A DNA stretch of 64,000 nucleotides, taken from NCBI GenBank assembly GCA_016789905.1, contig JAEUQC010000213.1, positions 110,659 through 174,658 on the forward strand, written 5' to 3'. The stretch is from Bryobacterales bacterium. Lineage in GTDB: Bacteria; Acidobacteriota; Terriglobia; Bryobacterales; Bryobacteraceae. The notes under the pieces are model-generated. The model had not been told where the DNA came from. It searched no databases and was given only the letters and a program-made list of their open reading frames with translations. Positions 33,555-42,066 of the stretch are shown here, one piece after another (the stretch's first letter is position 1; the number at the start of each line of letters is the position of its first letter). The position numbers and the translations under genes were made by a program.

Positions 33555-33812
33555 ATGGCCGCGATGAAGACCATTGACGAAATCGGCCACTTCAGCGATG
33601 TCCCGCTCGACGTTCTTGTCGAGTTGGACAGGAAAGTGATGACCGTTAGGGACATCCTCGCGCTCGACAAAGGAAACGTCATCAAGATGAACCGGTCAGC
33701 CGGGGAGAACCTGGATTTAATCGTGGGCGGCGCGCTGCTGGCCTTTGGCGAAATCGTCATCATCGAATCGTCCATGGGTGTCCGGATCACCGACTTCAAC
33801 ATCGAGGAGTAA
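33555..33812 (+). CDS. fliN: Flagellar motor switch protein FliN (short, SpoA domain only)
   Basis: FliN belongs to the C-ring switch. The 85-residue protein is a single SpoA/FliMN_C domain: DVPLDVLVELDRKVMTVRDILALDKGNVIKMNRSAGENLDLIVGGALLAFGEIVII, with the usual V-P-x-x-V-x-V-E-L and G-x-x-x-x-x-G-E-V-V/I pattern. It lacks the variable N-terminal stretch of many FliN proteins. A second, larger SpoA protein is encoded at 41178. It starts three bases after flgE and is followed by fliO, so it lies where fliN is expected. Confidence 0.88.
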   Translation: MAAMKTIDEIGHFSDVPLDVLVELDRKVMTVRDILALDKGNVIKMNRSAGENLDLIVGGALLAFGEIVIIESSMGVRITDFNIEE

Positions 33813-33818
33813 TTCGAA

Positions 33819-34100
33819 ATGGAATACATCGTGCAGTTGACCGCGGTCGTGGGAACCATCGGCCTGCTGTGGCTGACGCTGCAGGCACTGCGCCGGTTCC
33901 GGACGGGCCGCATTCAGTGCCAGCGAGTCCTGGTACAGCAGCGGATATCGGTTTCGAATGGCTGCCAACTGGTGGTCATTCGCTGGGACGGCCAGGATAT
34001 GCTGCTCGCCACTGGCGCCCAAGCTTGTACTGTCGTCGCGAGCAAACCCACGGCCGAAACCGAATCTCCCAGGGAAGTACGCGGCGCATGGGCACACTAA
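33819..34100 (+). CDS. fliO: Flagellar biosynthetic protein FliO
   Basis: FliO is a small membrane protein that helps assemble the FliP export-gate ring. The 93-residue sequence has one N-terminal transmembrane segment (about 4-22), then a basic stretch and a cytoplasmic beta-rich domain with QRVLVQQRISVSNGCQLVVIRWDGQDMLLATG, matching the FliO pattern of L-x-V-x-x-x-x-x-L-x-x-x-x-x-L-L-G-x-x-x. It is poorly conserved as a family, and the position between fliN and fliP supports the call. It overlaps fliP by 13 bases. Confidence 0.8.
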   Translation: MEYIVQLTAVVGTIGLLWLTLQALRRFRTGRIQCQRVLVQQRISVSNGCQLVVIRWDGQDMLLATGAQACTVVASKPTAETESPREVRGAWAH

Positions 34101-34840
34101 TCCTAATTCTTTTGCTTGGCGTTGCCCAGGCGGTGAATCTCAACGGCGCCCCGGCGGATCTGTTGTCGTCCGCTACGAAGAATGCAGGCCCCATCGTCAA
34201 CACGCAGCAGGGGACGCTCGGCGTCCCTATGCAAATCGTACTGCTGATGACGGGATTGACATTGCTTCCGGTGCTGCTCATGTCCGTTACCCCTTTTCTC
34301 CGCATCACGCTCGTCCTGCACTTCCTCCGGCAGGCAATCGGAACGCAATCGACACCATCGAATCCGGTCCTGATTGGCCTCGCTCTGTTCCTGACGCTGA
34401 TGATCATGCAGCCGACGCTACAGAAGTCCTACGAGGAAGGCTGGGTGCCGTATGAAAAACAGACTCTTTCTTCCGACGCCGCGTGGAAAAAAGGAACCGA
34501 GCCGATTCGCGCCTTCCTTGTGAAGTACGTGCGAGAAAAAGACGTGCAGATGCTTCTCGACGTCTCCCATACTCCAGCCCCGGCCAACGCTTCCGCGCTC
34601 GAATTCCGCATTCTGATGCCCGCCTACGTGCTCAGTGAGCTAAAGACGGGATTCCAGATTGGAGCGATGCTGTTTCTGCCATTCCTGATCATCGATCTCC
34701 TGGTCGCGTCAGTGACGCTCAGCGTCGGAATTGTACAACTCCCGCCGGCAATGGTCTCTTCGCCGTTCAAGATCCTGCTCTTCGTGCTGGTCGATGGGTG
34801 GAATCTTGTCGCTGGTTCTCTTGTAAGGTCTTTCTACTAA
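34088..34840 (+). CDS. fliP: Flagellar export gate protein FliP
   Basis: FliP forms the pentameric core of the type III export gate in the inner membrane. The 250-residue protein has a cleavable signal peptide (1-16) followed by hydrophobic segments. The conserved blocks MTGLTLLPVLLMSVTPFLRITLVLHFLRQAIGTQSTP, PAYVLSELKTGFQIGAMLFLPFLIIDLLVASV and PFKILLFVLVDGWNLV are all present, cited here by FLR, ELKTAF-like and DGW residues. I chose ATG 34088 because the signal peptide starts there. The frame is open from 33869, but that part overlaps fliO. Confidence 0.96.
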   Translation: MGTLILILLLGVAQAVNLNGAPADLLSSATKNAGPIVNTQQGTLGVPMQIVLLMTGLTLLPVLLMSVTPFLRITLVLHFLRQAIGTQSTPSNPVLIGLALFLTLMIMQPTLQKSYEEGWVPYEKQTLSSDAAWKKGTEPIRAFLVKYVREKDVQMLLDVSHTPAPANASALEFRILMPAYVLSELKTGFQIGAMLFLPFLIIDLLVASVTLSVGIVQLPPAMVSSPFKILLFVLVDGWNLVAGSLVRSFY

Positions 34841-34845
34841 ACATC

Positions 34846-35115
34846 ATGACTCCGCAAACTGTTTCCGAGATCGTACGCCAGGCACTCATGCAGACATTCT
34901 GGCTCGCCCTTCCCATCTTGATGGTCGGATTCGTGGCGGGGGCGATCGTCAGCCTGATTCAGATCGTCACCTCGATTCAGGACTCGGCATTTGGCTCCGT
35001 CCCGCGGCTGGCGGCATTTCTAGCGGCGCTGTTTCTGTTCCTCCCCTGGATGTTGACGCGCCTAATGGAGTACACCGTTGGGATTCTCGGGGACCTGGGA
35101 AAGTATGCCCACTAG
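34846..35115 (+). CDS. fliQ: Flagellar export gate protein FliQ
   Basis: FliQ is a helical-hairpin subunit of the export gate that wraps the FliP-FliR core. The 89-residue protein has two transmembrane helices (about 15-38 and 50-73) around the conserved SLIQIVTSIQDSAF segment, which matches the family's A-x-TQI-x-E/D-x-x-L/F-x-F/P region. The start at ATG 34846 gives the standard length of about 89. It lies 5 bases after fliP and overlaps fliR by 11 bases. Confidence 0.95.
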   Translation: MTPQTVSEIVRQALMQTFWLALPILMVGFVAGAIVSLIQIVTSIQDSAFGSVPRLAAFLAALFLFLPWMLTRLMEYTVGILGDLGKYAH

Positions 35116-35929
35116 CAACATTCAGCTTTCCGGCGCGCCCGGAACCGGTGACCTCCTGATCCCGTTCGGGCTCATCCTGAACTTCGGCCTCGTATTGTGC
35201 CGGATGGCGGGATTGCTGACGTTTCTGCCCATTCCGGGTTTGAAAACCGGGTTCGAGCCGCACCGGCTTACACTCGCGGTCTTGTTCACAGTCTTGGTAC
35301 TCCCCTGGACGGATACCGCATCGACGCCGCTTCTGTCGTTGGGAGACATGGCTCGAACGGTGGCCAGTGAAGCCGCGCTCGGGATCGGCCTCGGCCTCTG
35401 CGTCGCGCTGATCCAGGAGGGTATCCAACTCGCTACACAGATGATCGGACTGCAGGCGGGTTTCTCCTATGCATCGACCATCGACCCAACGAGCAACGCG
35501 GACTCAGCGATTCTCCAAGTACTATTCACCCTGGCCTCATCGCTGATGTTTTTGGCGCTCGGCTTCGATACGATCCTCTTCCGCTTTCTGCTGCTAGGCG
35601 TGCAGAACGTGCCTCCTGGCCAGTGGACCCTTACAACGGAACACGCCGGCGCGGTAATGGCCCTATTTCCTCAACTCTTCATCGACGCCATCCGGTGCTC
35701 GCTGCCGGTTGTAGCAATCCTGCTGATGATCGACACCGCACTTGCGATCTTGAGCCGAATGCAGCCCCAGTTGCAGTTGCTCACACTGAGCTTTCCGGTA
35801 AAGATGCTCGCCGCAATGGTTTTCCTCGCCTACGGCGCGCCGCTATTGCCCACGGCGGTAGAACGGGCGGCCACGCGGTCATTGGAAACGATGCAGTTCC
35901 TCATGGCCGCTCAGGCGGGGTTGAGGTAG
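35105..35929 (+). CDS. fliR: Flagellar export gate protein FliR
   Basis: FliR completes the export gate core with one copy per FliP pentamer. The 274-residue polytopic protein has several hydrophobic segments. Conserved blocks are RMAGLLTFLPIPG at the start, GLGLCVALIQEGIQLATQMIGLQAGFSYASTIDP in the middle (G-x-Q-x-G-F/L-x-x-A-x-x-x-D-P) and LALGFDTILFRFLL. ATG 35105 is inside the end of fliQ and gives the usual length. It is followed by flhB after five bases. Confidence 0.94.
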   Translation: MPTSNIQLSGAPGTGDLLIPFGLILNFGLVLCRMAGLLTFLPIPGLKTGFEPHRLTLAVLFTVLVLPWTDTASTPLLSLGDMARTVASEAALGIGLGLCVALIQEGIQLATQMIGLQAGFSYASTIDPTSNADSAILQVLFTLASSLMFLALGFDTILFRFLLLGVQNVPPGQWTLTTEHAGAVMALFPQLFIDAIRCSLPVVAILLMIDTALAILSRMQPQLQLLTLSFPVKMLAAMVFLAYGAPLLPTAVERAATRSLETMQFLMAAQAGLR

Positions 35930-35934
35930 TTGCA

Positions 35935-37014
35935 ATGGGGGGAAGCGACAATCGTACCGAGAAGGCGACGCCCAGACGGCTGGAGCGAGCCCGCAAAGAT
36001 GGCAATTTCCTTTCCACGAAGGAACTCGTCAGCGGGACGCAGTTTATCGTGTTCGCAATGTTTCTGCTGTCCGGTTTCACCGCATTCCTGTTTGATGCCG
36101 CGGGACACACGAAGAGCTTCGTGCGCTTGGCCTTCAGCAGTACGGACCTGCAGCGGGAGGGACTCGTTTTCCTTTTCAGGAACCGTCTGGCTCCCGCAAT
36201 TGGGGGAATACTGCTCGGCGGTCTGGCCTTGTCTCTGACGGCGATCGTCGCGCAGTTGGCCGCCTCAAAACTAGGAATCTCCGGCAAAAAGATCGCCCCG
36301 GACCTGCAGCGGCTCAATCCGATGTCGCGCATCCAGGAGTTACCGTCCCAGAATTTGTCCCAGTTTCTTCGATCAACGCTACTGCTCCCGGTTTTCCTCG
36401 GCGTCGCCGCCTGGCTGGTATGGACCCACGCGCAGCAGTTTCTGTTTCTGCCCCTGCTGCCATGGACACATGGAATCAGCGTCGTCGGGCAGACGCTTCG
36501 CGATCTGATTGAGCGCGCGCTTTATCTGTTCCTATTCCTGGGCCTTTTCGACTGGTTTCGCCAAAACCAGAAATACATGAAAAAGCTTCGCATGACGAAA
36601 CAGGAAATTCGGGATGAGCACAAGGAAGTCGAGGGCAATCCCCAAATCAAAGCTAAAGTCCGGCGGATGCAGCGGGATATGTCCCGCCGGCGAATGATGG
36701 CGGACGTGCCGAAGGCCTCCGCGGTGATTGTCAATCCGACCCATTACGCGGTCGCGATCCGTTACGATCTGGCGGCTGGAGCCGCTCCGAAGATCGTGGC
36801 AAAAGGGCGCAATCACGTCGCAAAGAGGATTCGAGAATTGGCCATCGCCAGTGAGGTCCCAATCATTGAAAACCCGCCGTTGGCCCGCGCCCTGTTCGCC
36901 GCCGCCGAGGTGGGCCAGGAAATACCGCCCCATCTCTACAAAGCGGTTGCCGAGATTCTCGCCTACCTTTACCGGATATTCGGCGGCCGGTTGCCTGGAC
37001 AATCTTTCGCTTAG
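35935..37014 (+). CDS. flhB: Flagellar export switch protein FlhB
   Basis: FlhB controls export specificity. The 359-residue protein has four hydrophobic segments (about 35-55, 85-110, 145-165, 185-210) and a C-terminal cytoplasmic domain with the autocleavage motif NPTH at 267-270, followed by YAVAIRYD and AAPKIVAKGRNHVAKRIRE. The N-terminus GGSDNRTEKATPRRLERARKDG is typical. In known proteins cleavage between N and P, together with FliK, ends hook export. The frame is open from 35623, but ATG 35935 gives the normal N-terminus, six bases after fliR. Confidence 0.96.
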   Translation: MGGSDNRTEKATPRRLERARKDGNFLSTKELVSGTQFIVFAMFLLSGFTAFLFDAAGHTKSFVRLAFSSTDLQREGLVFLFRNRLAPAIGGILLGGLALSLTAIVAQLAASKLGISGKKIAPDLQRLNPMSRIQELPSQNLSQFLRSTLLLPVFLGVAAWLVWTHAQQFLFLPLLPWTHGISVVGQTLRDLIERALYLFLFLGLFDWFRQNQKYMKKLRMTKQEIRDEHKEVEGNPQIKAKVRRMQRDMSRRRMMADVPKASAVIVNPTHYAVAIRYDLAAGAAPKIVAKGRNHVAKRIRELAIASEVPIIENPPLARALFAAAEVGQEIPPHLYKAVAEILAYLYRIFGGRLPGQSFA

Positions 37015-37054
37015 CCGAAGCAGTGCAAAATCTGAACTCACCCTACCCTAACCG

Positions 37055-39220
37055 ATGTCAGCCCCCGCCTCCACCGTCCCAGCCATTACCGCGGAAATTC
37101 CGCCGCAGCCCCCCGCCGGATCCGGAAAAGCGTCCAGGAAACCAGTATCGGCGAAACTAGCAAAGCCACCCCAGAGCGCGCTGAGGCAGATTCCATGGAG
37201 AGACCTGTCGGTGCCAGTTGGCGTGCTCGGCATCGTGCTATTCATGATCACGCCGGTGCCCGCGTTGCTGCTGGACTTGCTGATTAGCGCCAACATCACG
37301 CTCTCCGTGATTCTGCTCTTGGTTTCAATCTACATCGCCAAGCCAGTCGACTTCAGCGTCTTTCCTACGGCGCTGCTGTTGATGACACTGTTCCGTCTGG
37401 CGTTGAACATTTCCTCTTCGCGTCTGATTCTGCTGCACGGCAATAGCGGCACCGCCGCAGCGGGCGGAGTCATTGAGGCGTTCGGCAACTTCGTCGTCGG
37501 CGGCAATTACATCATCGGCCTGGTCATTTTCCTAGTGCTGATCGCCATTCAGTATGTGGTCATCAACCACGGCGCCGTCCGGATTTCGGAAGTCACCGCT
37601 CGATTCACTTTGGACGCCTTGCCCGGAAAACAGATGTCAATCGATTCCGACTTGAACGCGGGACTCATCGACGAAGCCGAGGCTCGTCAGCGGCGGAAGC
37701 AACTCGCCGCGGAAGCGGAGTTCTTCGGGGCAATGGACGGTGCGTCCCGCTTCACGCAGCGTGACGCGATCGCGAGCATCATCATTACTATCATCAACAT
37801 TCTGGCCGGATTCCTTATCGGGGTTTTGCAGCACGGAATGGAGCTGCGGCGCGCCATCGAAACTTATACGATTCTCACGATTGGCGACGGTTTGGTGACC
37901 GTGATACCCGCGCTGATGATCTCCGTCTGCGGCGCCTTGATTATCACGCGCGCCGGCTCGGAAAACAGACTGGGAAACGACTTTGAAAAGCAGATCTTCA
38001 GCGTGGCCGAACCACTCTTGCTCGCCGGCGGTGTATTGAGCGCGATGGCCTTGTTACCCGGGCTTCCGACGGTGCCGTTTCTAGTACTGGGAGCCGGGAC
38101 GGGCACAATCGGCTGGCGACTCCGGCAGCGTACTCTCCCCGGTCCGCAAACCGCCGAAGTCGAGGCGCCCGCACCGCAACGGGAAAACCTCGAAACGTTG
38201 TTGCGGGTTGAACCGCTGGCGGTAGAAGTGGGCCTCGGACTGGTCCGTTGTGTGGAAGGCGGCGTAAATTCGCCACTGTTGCGGAGAATTGCCGGTATTC
38301 GGCGGCAACTTGCCACTGATCTTGGCTACTTGGTCCCCGCCGTGCGCGTTACAGACAACCTGAATCTGAAGGCACGCGAGTACACAATCGGGCTAAAAGG
38401 AGTTGAGATTGGCCGGTTTGAGCTTCCTGCCGGCATGGACATGGCGATCCCGACATCGCGGGACTGTCCCAAATTGGAAGGCGTTCCAACTCGGGAACCC
38501 GCTTTTGGAATCGCCGCGTTTTGGATCCCTTCAGGGCAAGCCGACGATGCTCGCGCAGTTGGCTATACGGTCGTCGACGGCGTCAGCGTTCTGGGCACCC
38601 ATCTTGCTGAAACCATTCGTGAATATGCACATGAGCTCTATTCCCGTCAGGACGCCAAACGGCTGTTGGACCGGGTCGCCGAAGAAAATCCCAAGGTGGT
38701 CGAGGATTTGGTTCCCAAATTGCTCCCTTTGGCTACTGTGCAGAGGGTTTTGCAAAATCTCCTTCGAGAACGCGTTTCCATCCGCGACGCAGTATCCATT
38801 CTCGAGGCGCTCGGCGAAGCCGCTAGTGTGACTCGCAATCCGGTTCTGCTCACCGAGTATGTCCGTCAATCCATCCGCCGCATGGTTGTCCGGCCCTATT
38901 TGAATTCCGCCAACGAGATCCATGCCTGCCTTATCGACCCCGGAGTGGAAGGTGTGATCGAATCGGCGATCGAACATACAGAAACAAATTCGGCAATCAA
39001 TCTGCCGCCGAAACGGATTCACGAAATCGTCGACCGCATCAGGGCCGTCATCGGCAGTGCGGAGGGTCCTGTGGTCGCGCTAACCGGGAGCGGGACGCGA
39101 TACTTCCTCCGGCAACTAACCGAGTCGTCGATTCCCAACCTTACCGTTCTCTCGCACAGCGAGATCCCTCCTGGAATCAAAGTCGTTTCGCAAGGCCTCG
39201 CCCGTCTGGCGAGTTCATAA
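37055..39220 (+). CDS. flhA: Flagellar export platform protein FlhA
   Basis: FlhA forms the nonameric export platform and substrate docking ring. The 721-residue protein has a Pro/Ala/Lys-rich N-terminal stretch (1-45) and eight predicted membrane segments. The FHIPEP signature runs from RISEV to IDSDL (about 181-205), with ARF and LPGKQM in it. A large cytoplasmic domain (about 350-721) includes EPLAVEVGLGLVRCVE and LKGVEIGRFELPAGMDMAIP. The length and order are normal. The N-terminal extension is longer than usual but low in complexity. It starts 40 bases after flhB and runs into flhF 9 bases downstream. Confidence 0.96.
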   Translation: MSAPASTVPAITAEIPPQPPAGSGKASRKPVSAKLAKPPQSALRQIPWRDLSVPVGVLGIVLFMITPVPALLLDLLISANITLSVILLLVSIYIAKPVDFSVFPTALLLMTLFRLALNISSSRLILLHGNSGTAAAGGVIEAFGNFVVGGNYIIGLVIFLVLIAIQYVVINHGAVRISEVTARFTLDALPGKQMSIDSDLNAGLIDEAEARQRRKQLAAEAEFFGAMDGASRFTQRDAIASIIITIINILAGFLIGVLQHGMELRRAIETYTILTIGDGLVTVIPALMISVCGALIITRAGSENRLGNDFEKQIFSVAEPLLLAGGVLSAMALLPGLPTVPFLVLGAGTGTIGWRLRQRTLPGPQTAEVEAPAPQRENLETLLRVEPLAVEVGLGLVRCVEGGVNSPLLRRIAGIRRQLATDLGYLVPAVRVTDNLNLKAREYTIGLKGVEIGRFELPAGMDMAIPTSRDCPKLEGVPTREPAFGIAAFWIPSGQADDARAVGYTVVDGVSVLGTHLAETIREYAHELYSRQDAKRLLDRVAEENPKVVEDLVPKLLPLATVQRVLQNLLRERVSIRDAVSILEALGEAASVTRNPVLLTEYVRQSIRRMVVRPYLNSANEIHACLIDPGVEGVIESAIEHTETNSAINLPPKRIHEIVDRIRAVIGSAEGPVVALTGSGTRYFLRQLTESSIPNLTVLSHSEIPPGIKVVSQGLARLASS

Positions 39221-39229
39221 AGGGAATGT

Positions 39230-40402
39230 ATGCGCCTAAAGTCCTACTTCGTTAATACAATGGAAGAAGCCCTACAGTCGGCAAAGATAGAGCTTGGCGA
39301 GGACGCCATGTTGGTGGACACCAAGCGGCTGGAGACCCCGCCGGGCGGACGGGCGCGACTGGAAGTTATCTTCGCCGCTCCAGCGGCGCCGCCCCCGCCC
39401 CCGAGAGTGGAAACCGCGGCGCCATTAGCGCCCCCAGGTTCGATCGCCGGACTTGGGCGTTTTCGGAGCGAACTCACAGTTCTGCTCGATGCCCTGCAAC
39501 GCCCGCCCGACGGATGCCGGCTGGAAACAGTAACCCCGGCCATGACGCAACTGGACGCGCTTCGAAGCGGACTTCTCCGATCCGAACTCCCGTCGGTTTG
39601 CGCCGACGAAATCGTTAGCATGTGCAGGCCAATTCTGGAAGGATTTGCCCTTAGAGGCGGCGAGGATCTCGCGGAGGTACGGGAGCCACTCGTGCACCTC
39701 CTGGCGGCGGAATGGGGGGCATCATCTGCGGCGGATCGGACCTTGGGGCGTGCGATTGCCCTAGTTGGTCCCTCCGGGGCAGGCAAGACGGCAGCGATCG
39801 CCAAACTTGCTTTCCGCCTTGGCATTTCAGACGGCTTGCCGGTGTCTGTCGTCTCCATCGACAACCTGAAGATCGGAGCAGGAGACCAACTCGCGCACAT
39901 CTGCTCCCTATTGGGCATCCCCTTCCAGTCACTTGACGCGGGCGTCCGGCTGGCGGCGGCGATTGGATGCCATTCGCGTCGAGGTATCACCTTAATCGAC
40001 TCTCCCGGACTCAGTGCGGGCAATAAAGATCTGCTGGAAGAGATCGCGTCCTTTGTCCGCCAAGTCGATAACGTGCAGTGCCATCTAGTGTTGCCGGCGA
40101 CACTTCGCTATCGCGAAATGGAACGGCGATACGAACAGTTCGAGCCCTTCGCGCCCGCTCGCCTGCTCTTCACCCGGCTCGACGAGACGGAGTTCTTCGG
40201 CCCCGCTTGGGCGTTTTCTCGCAACCGGCGCATTCCCGTCGATTGGCTGTCAACGGGACCAGGCATTCCAGAGGACCTGGAACCCGCCGATGCCTACCGA
40301 TTTGCGGAGGCCGTGCTCGGCCCCACCGTTTCCTCAATAACACCCGCCAGCTCATCATCCCACCTCGCCAGCGCCGCAAGCGCGGGCGGTTCGCGGATCT
40401 AA
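39230..40402 (+). CDS. flhF: Flagellar SRP-type GTPase FlhF
   Basis: FlhF is an SRP-like GTPase that sets where the flagellum is placed in polar flagellates. The 390-residue protein has an N-terminal basic region (MRLKSYFVNTMEEALQSAK, SAKIELGEDAML), a Pro-rich linker (50-70) and a helical N domain. The G domain has the P-loop GPSGAGKT (180-187), SIDNLKIGAGDQL (the usual T-x-D-x-x-R-I-G-A region, with K replacing R) and DSPG as the G3 motif. The gene is followed directly by fliA; the expected ATPase partner flhG/fleN is not between them. Confidence 0.9.
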   Translation: MRLKSYFVNTMEEALQSAKIELGEDAMLVDTKRLETPPGGRARLEVIFAAPAAPPPPPRVETAAPLAPPGSIAGLGRFRSELTVLLDALQRPPDGCRLETVTPAMTQLDALRSGLLRSELPSVCADEIVSMCRPILEGFALRGGEDLAEVREPLVHLLAAEWGASSAADRTLGRAIALVGPSGAGKTAAIAKLAFRLGISDGLPVSVVSIDNLKIGAGDQLAHICSLLGIPFQSLDAGVRLAAAIGCHSRRGITLIDSPGLSAGNKDLLEEIASFVRQVDNVQCHLVLPATLRYREMERRYEQFEPFAPARLLFTRLDETEFFGPAWAFSRNRRIPVDWLSTGPGIPEDLEPADAYRFAEAVLGPTVSSITPASSSSHLASAASAGGSRI

Positions 40403-40415
40403 ATGGAGATCCCTT

Positions 40416-41162
40416 ATGCAGACACAAACCGCCAGCGCCACGGCAACACAAGACAGAGAAAGTCTGATTCTCGACCATTTGCCGCAAGTACGGCTGATCG
40501 CCCGCCGGATTCACGAACGGCTCCCTGGAAGCGTCAGCCTTGACGATCTGGTGTCGACTGGTATCGTCGGCTTGATCTCGGCAATTGACAACTTCGACCC
40601 AAAACTGAACGTAAAACTAAAGACCTACGCGGAGTACAAGATTCGGGGAGCGATCCTTGACAGCCTCCGCGGAATGGACTGGGCACCGCGTCAGCAACGA
40701 AAAAGGGTCAAGATGATCGAGGCAGCGATCGCCGCGTTGGAGCAGAAAAATCACCGCTCTCCCACCGAGGATGAGATCGCTCGGGAACTTGGACTGAGCA
40801 CCGAGGATTATCACGATTGGCTGATCGACGTTCGCGGTGTGAATCTCGGCAGCCTTGAAGGACATGCCCCAGAGGAAGAAGGACGCGACCTGCTGCGATT
40901 TGTCTCCGACAGCGAGGAACTCTGGCCTTCCAGAATTGTCGAGCGTGCCGAATTGGAGCGATTGCTCGCACTGGCTATCGAGAAAATGCCCTATGTCGAA
41001 CGAACTGTGTTGAGCCTGTATTATCACGAAGAGTTGACCCTCCGGGAAATCGCGAAAGTCGTCAAGCTGCACGAATCGAGGGTGTCCCAGTTGAAATCGC
41101 AGGCGATCCTCCGGCTGCGCGCGTACTTGGAGAAAAGGTGGCCGATGGACCGCGGTTTGTAA
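40416..41162 (+). CDS. fliA: RNA polymerase sigma factor FliA (sigma-28)
   Basis: FliA directs transcription of late flagellar genes. The 248-residue protein has sigma region 2 (LDDLVSTGIVGLISAIDNFDP and YAEYKIRGAILDSLRGMDW), region 3 (PTEDEIARELGLS) and region 4 with the helix-turn-helix LTLREIAKVVKLHESRVSQLKSQ. All match the FliA/WhiG group. Two matching promoter-like sites lie before flaG and fliS in this window. The anti-sigma factor FlgM is not seen here. Confidence 0.95.
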   Translation: MQTQTASATATQDRESLILDHLPQVRLIARRIHERLPGSVSLDDLVSTGIVGLISAIDNFDPKLNVKLKTYAEYKIRGAILDSLRGMDWAPRQQRKRVKMIEAAIAALEQKNHRSPTEDEIARELGLSTEDYHDWLIDVRGVNLGSLEGHAPEEEGRDLLRFVSDSEELWPSRIVERAELERLLALAIEKMPYVERTVLSLYYHEELTLREIAKVVKLHESRVSQLKSQAILRLRAYLEKRWPMDRGL

Positions 41163-41177
41163 CCAAGGACGATAGTT

Positions 41178-42050
41178 ATGGAAGCCCTGCATAAGGAAAT
41201 TCTTGAGCAATTAGGGTCCCAGTTCTCCCTGGCGCTGGAAGGAATGCTTGGCGAGCAATGGCCTTCCAGTCTCCAGGACGTTCAGATTCCGGGGGACAGT
41301 TCGCGTTATCTTTGCTGGAGCCAGAAACTCAATATCCACAAAGATCCGGTCATCCAGGTGGCGGCGGGGAACGCTGTGTGGCAGGAGATCGGGACCAGAG
41401 CGCTCGTGGCGGTAGGCCTCGATAATCCCGAAGAAAGCGACATAAAAGCGACCTATCTGGAACTGCTGACGCAAGCCCTCTCTGGGCTTGCTCGCTTTCT
41501 AACCGGAAAGGCTGGTACAGAGGTTACGCTCGAATCGGGAAGCGAAGCGCCATTGCCGGCATCCAGCGGAGGCGTTAAGCTGCACTGCCTTCGGCTTTCC
41601 AGTCCAACGGGATTCGAAGCGGACTTGTTCGTCAGAGTTGAACCGGTTGTCATCGAAGCCCTGCTTCACCAAATGGTTGAGGAACAAGCCGCCCCGCAAG
41701 CGGAAATGGCCGAACAGCGCCAGTCCCAACCCCAGCCACAACGCGCGGCCGCGGCCGCCGCCGCCGGCCCCGCGCCCAGCGGCCCACCGCCACCATCAAT
41801 GGAATTGCTTCTCGACGTTGAGATGCCAGTCAGCGTCTCCTTCGGCAGAACACACCTCGCGCTGAAAGAGGTGATCAAGCTCAGCACCGGGTCCATTGTG
41901 GAACTCAATCGAACAATCACCGAACCAGTGGAAGTAATCGTGAACAACTGCGTGATCGCCCGTGGCGAGGTAGTTGTTGTCGAAGGGAACTATGGCGTCC
42001 GGATCCAGCAGATCGTAAGCCGCTCGGAGAGGCTGCGGTCCTTTGACTAG
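41178..42050 (+). CDS. Second FliN/FliY-like SpoA-domain protein with an N-terminal extension
   Basis: This 290-residue protein has a C-terminal SpoA/FliN domain (about 210-285: EMPVSVSFGRTHLALKEVIKLSTGSIVELNRTI, GEVVVVEGNYGVRI). It is preceded by an Ala/Pro/Gln-rich linker (170-205) and an N-terminal domain of about 165 residues. The N-terminal part has no motif I can name with confidence. It could be a CheC- or FliM-middle-like domain, as in FliY, but the usual signatures are not evident. With no FliM in the window it may replace part of FliM. It lies 15 bases after fliA. Confidence 0.8.
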   Translation: MEALHKEILEQLGSQFSLALEGMLGEQWPSSLQDVQIPGDSSRYLCWSQKLNIHKDPVIQVAAGNAVWQEIGTRALVAVGLDNPEESDIKATYLELLTQALSGLARFLTGKAGTEVTLESGSEAPLPASSGGVKLHCLRLSSPTGFEADLFVRVEPVVIEALLHQMVEEQAAPQAEMAEQRQSQPQPQRAAAAAAAGPAPSGPPPPSMELLLDVEMPVSVSFGRTHLALKEVIKLSTGSIVELNRTITEPVEVIVNNCVIARGEVVVVEGNYGVRIQQIVSRSERLRSFD

Positions 42051-42066
42051 GGTGCAGGAGGAAATT

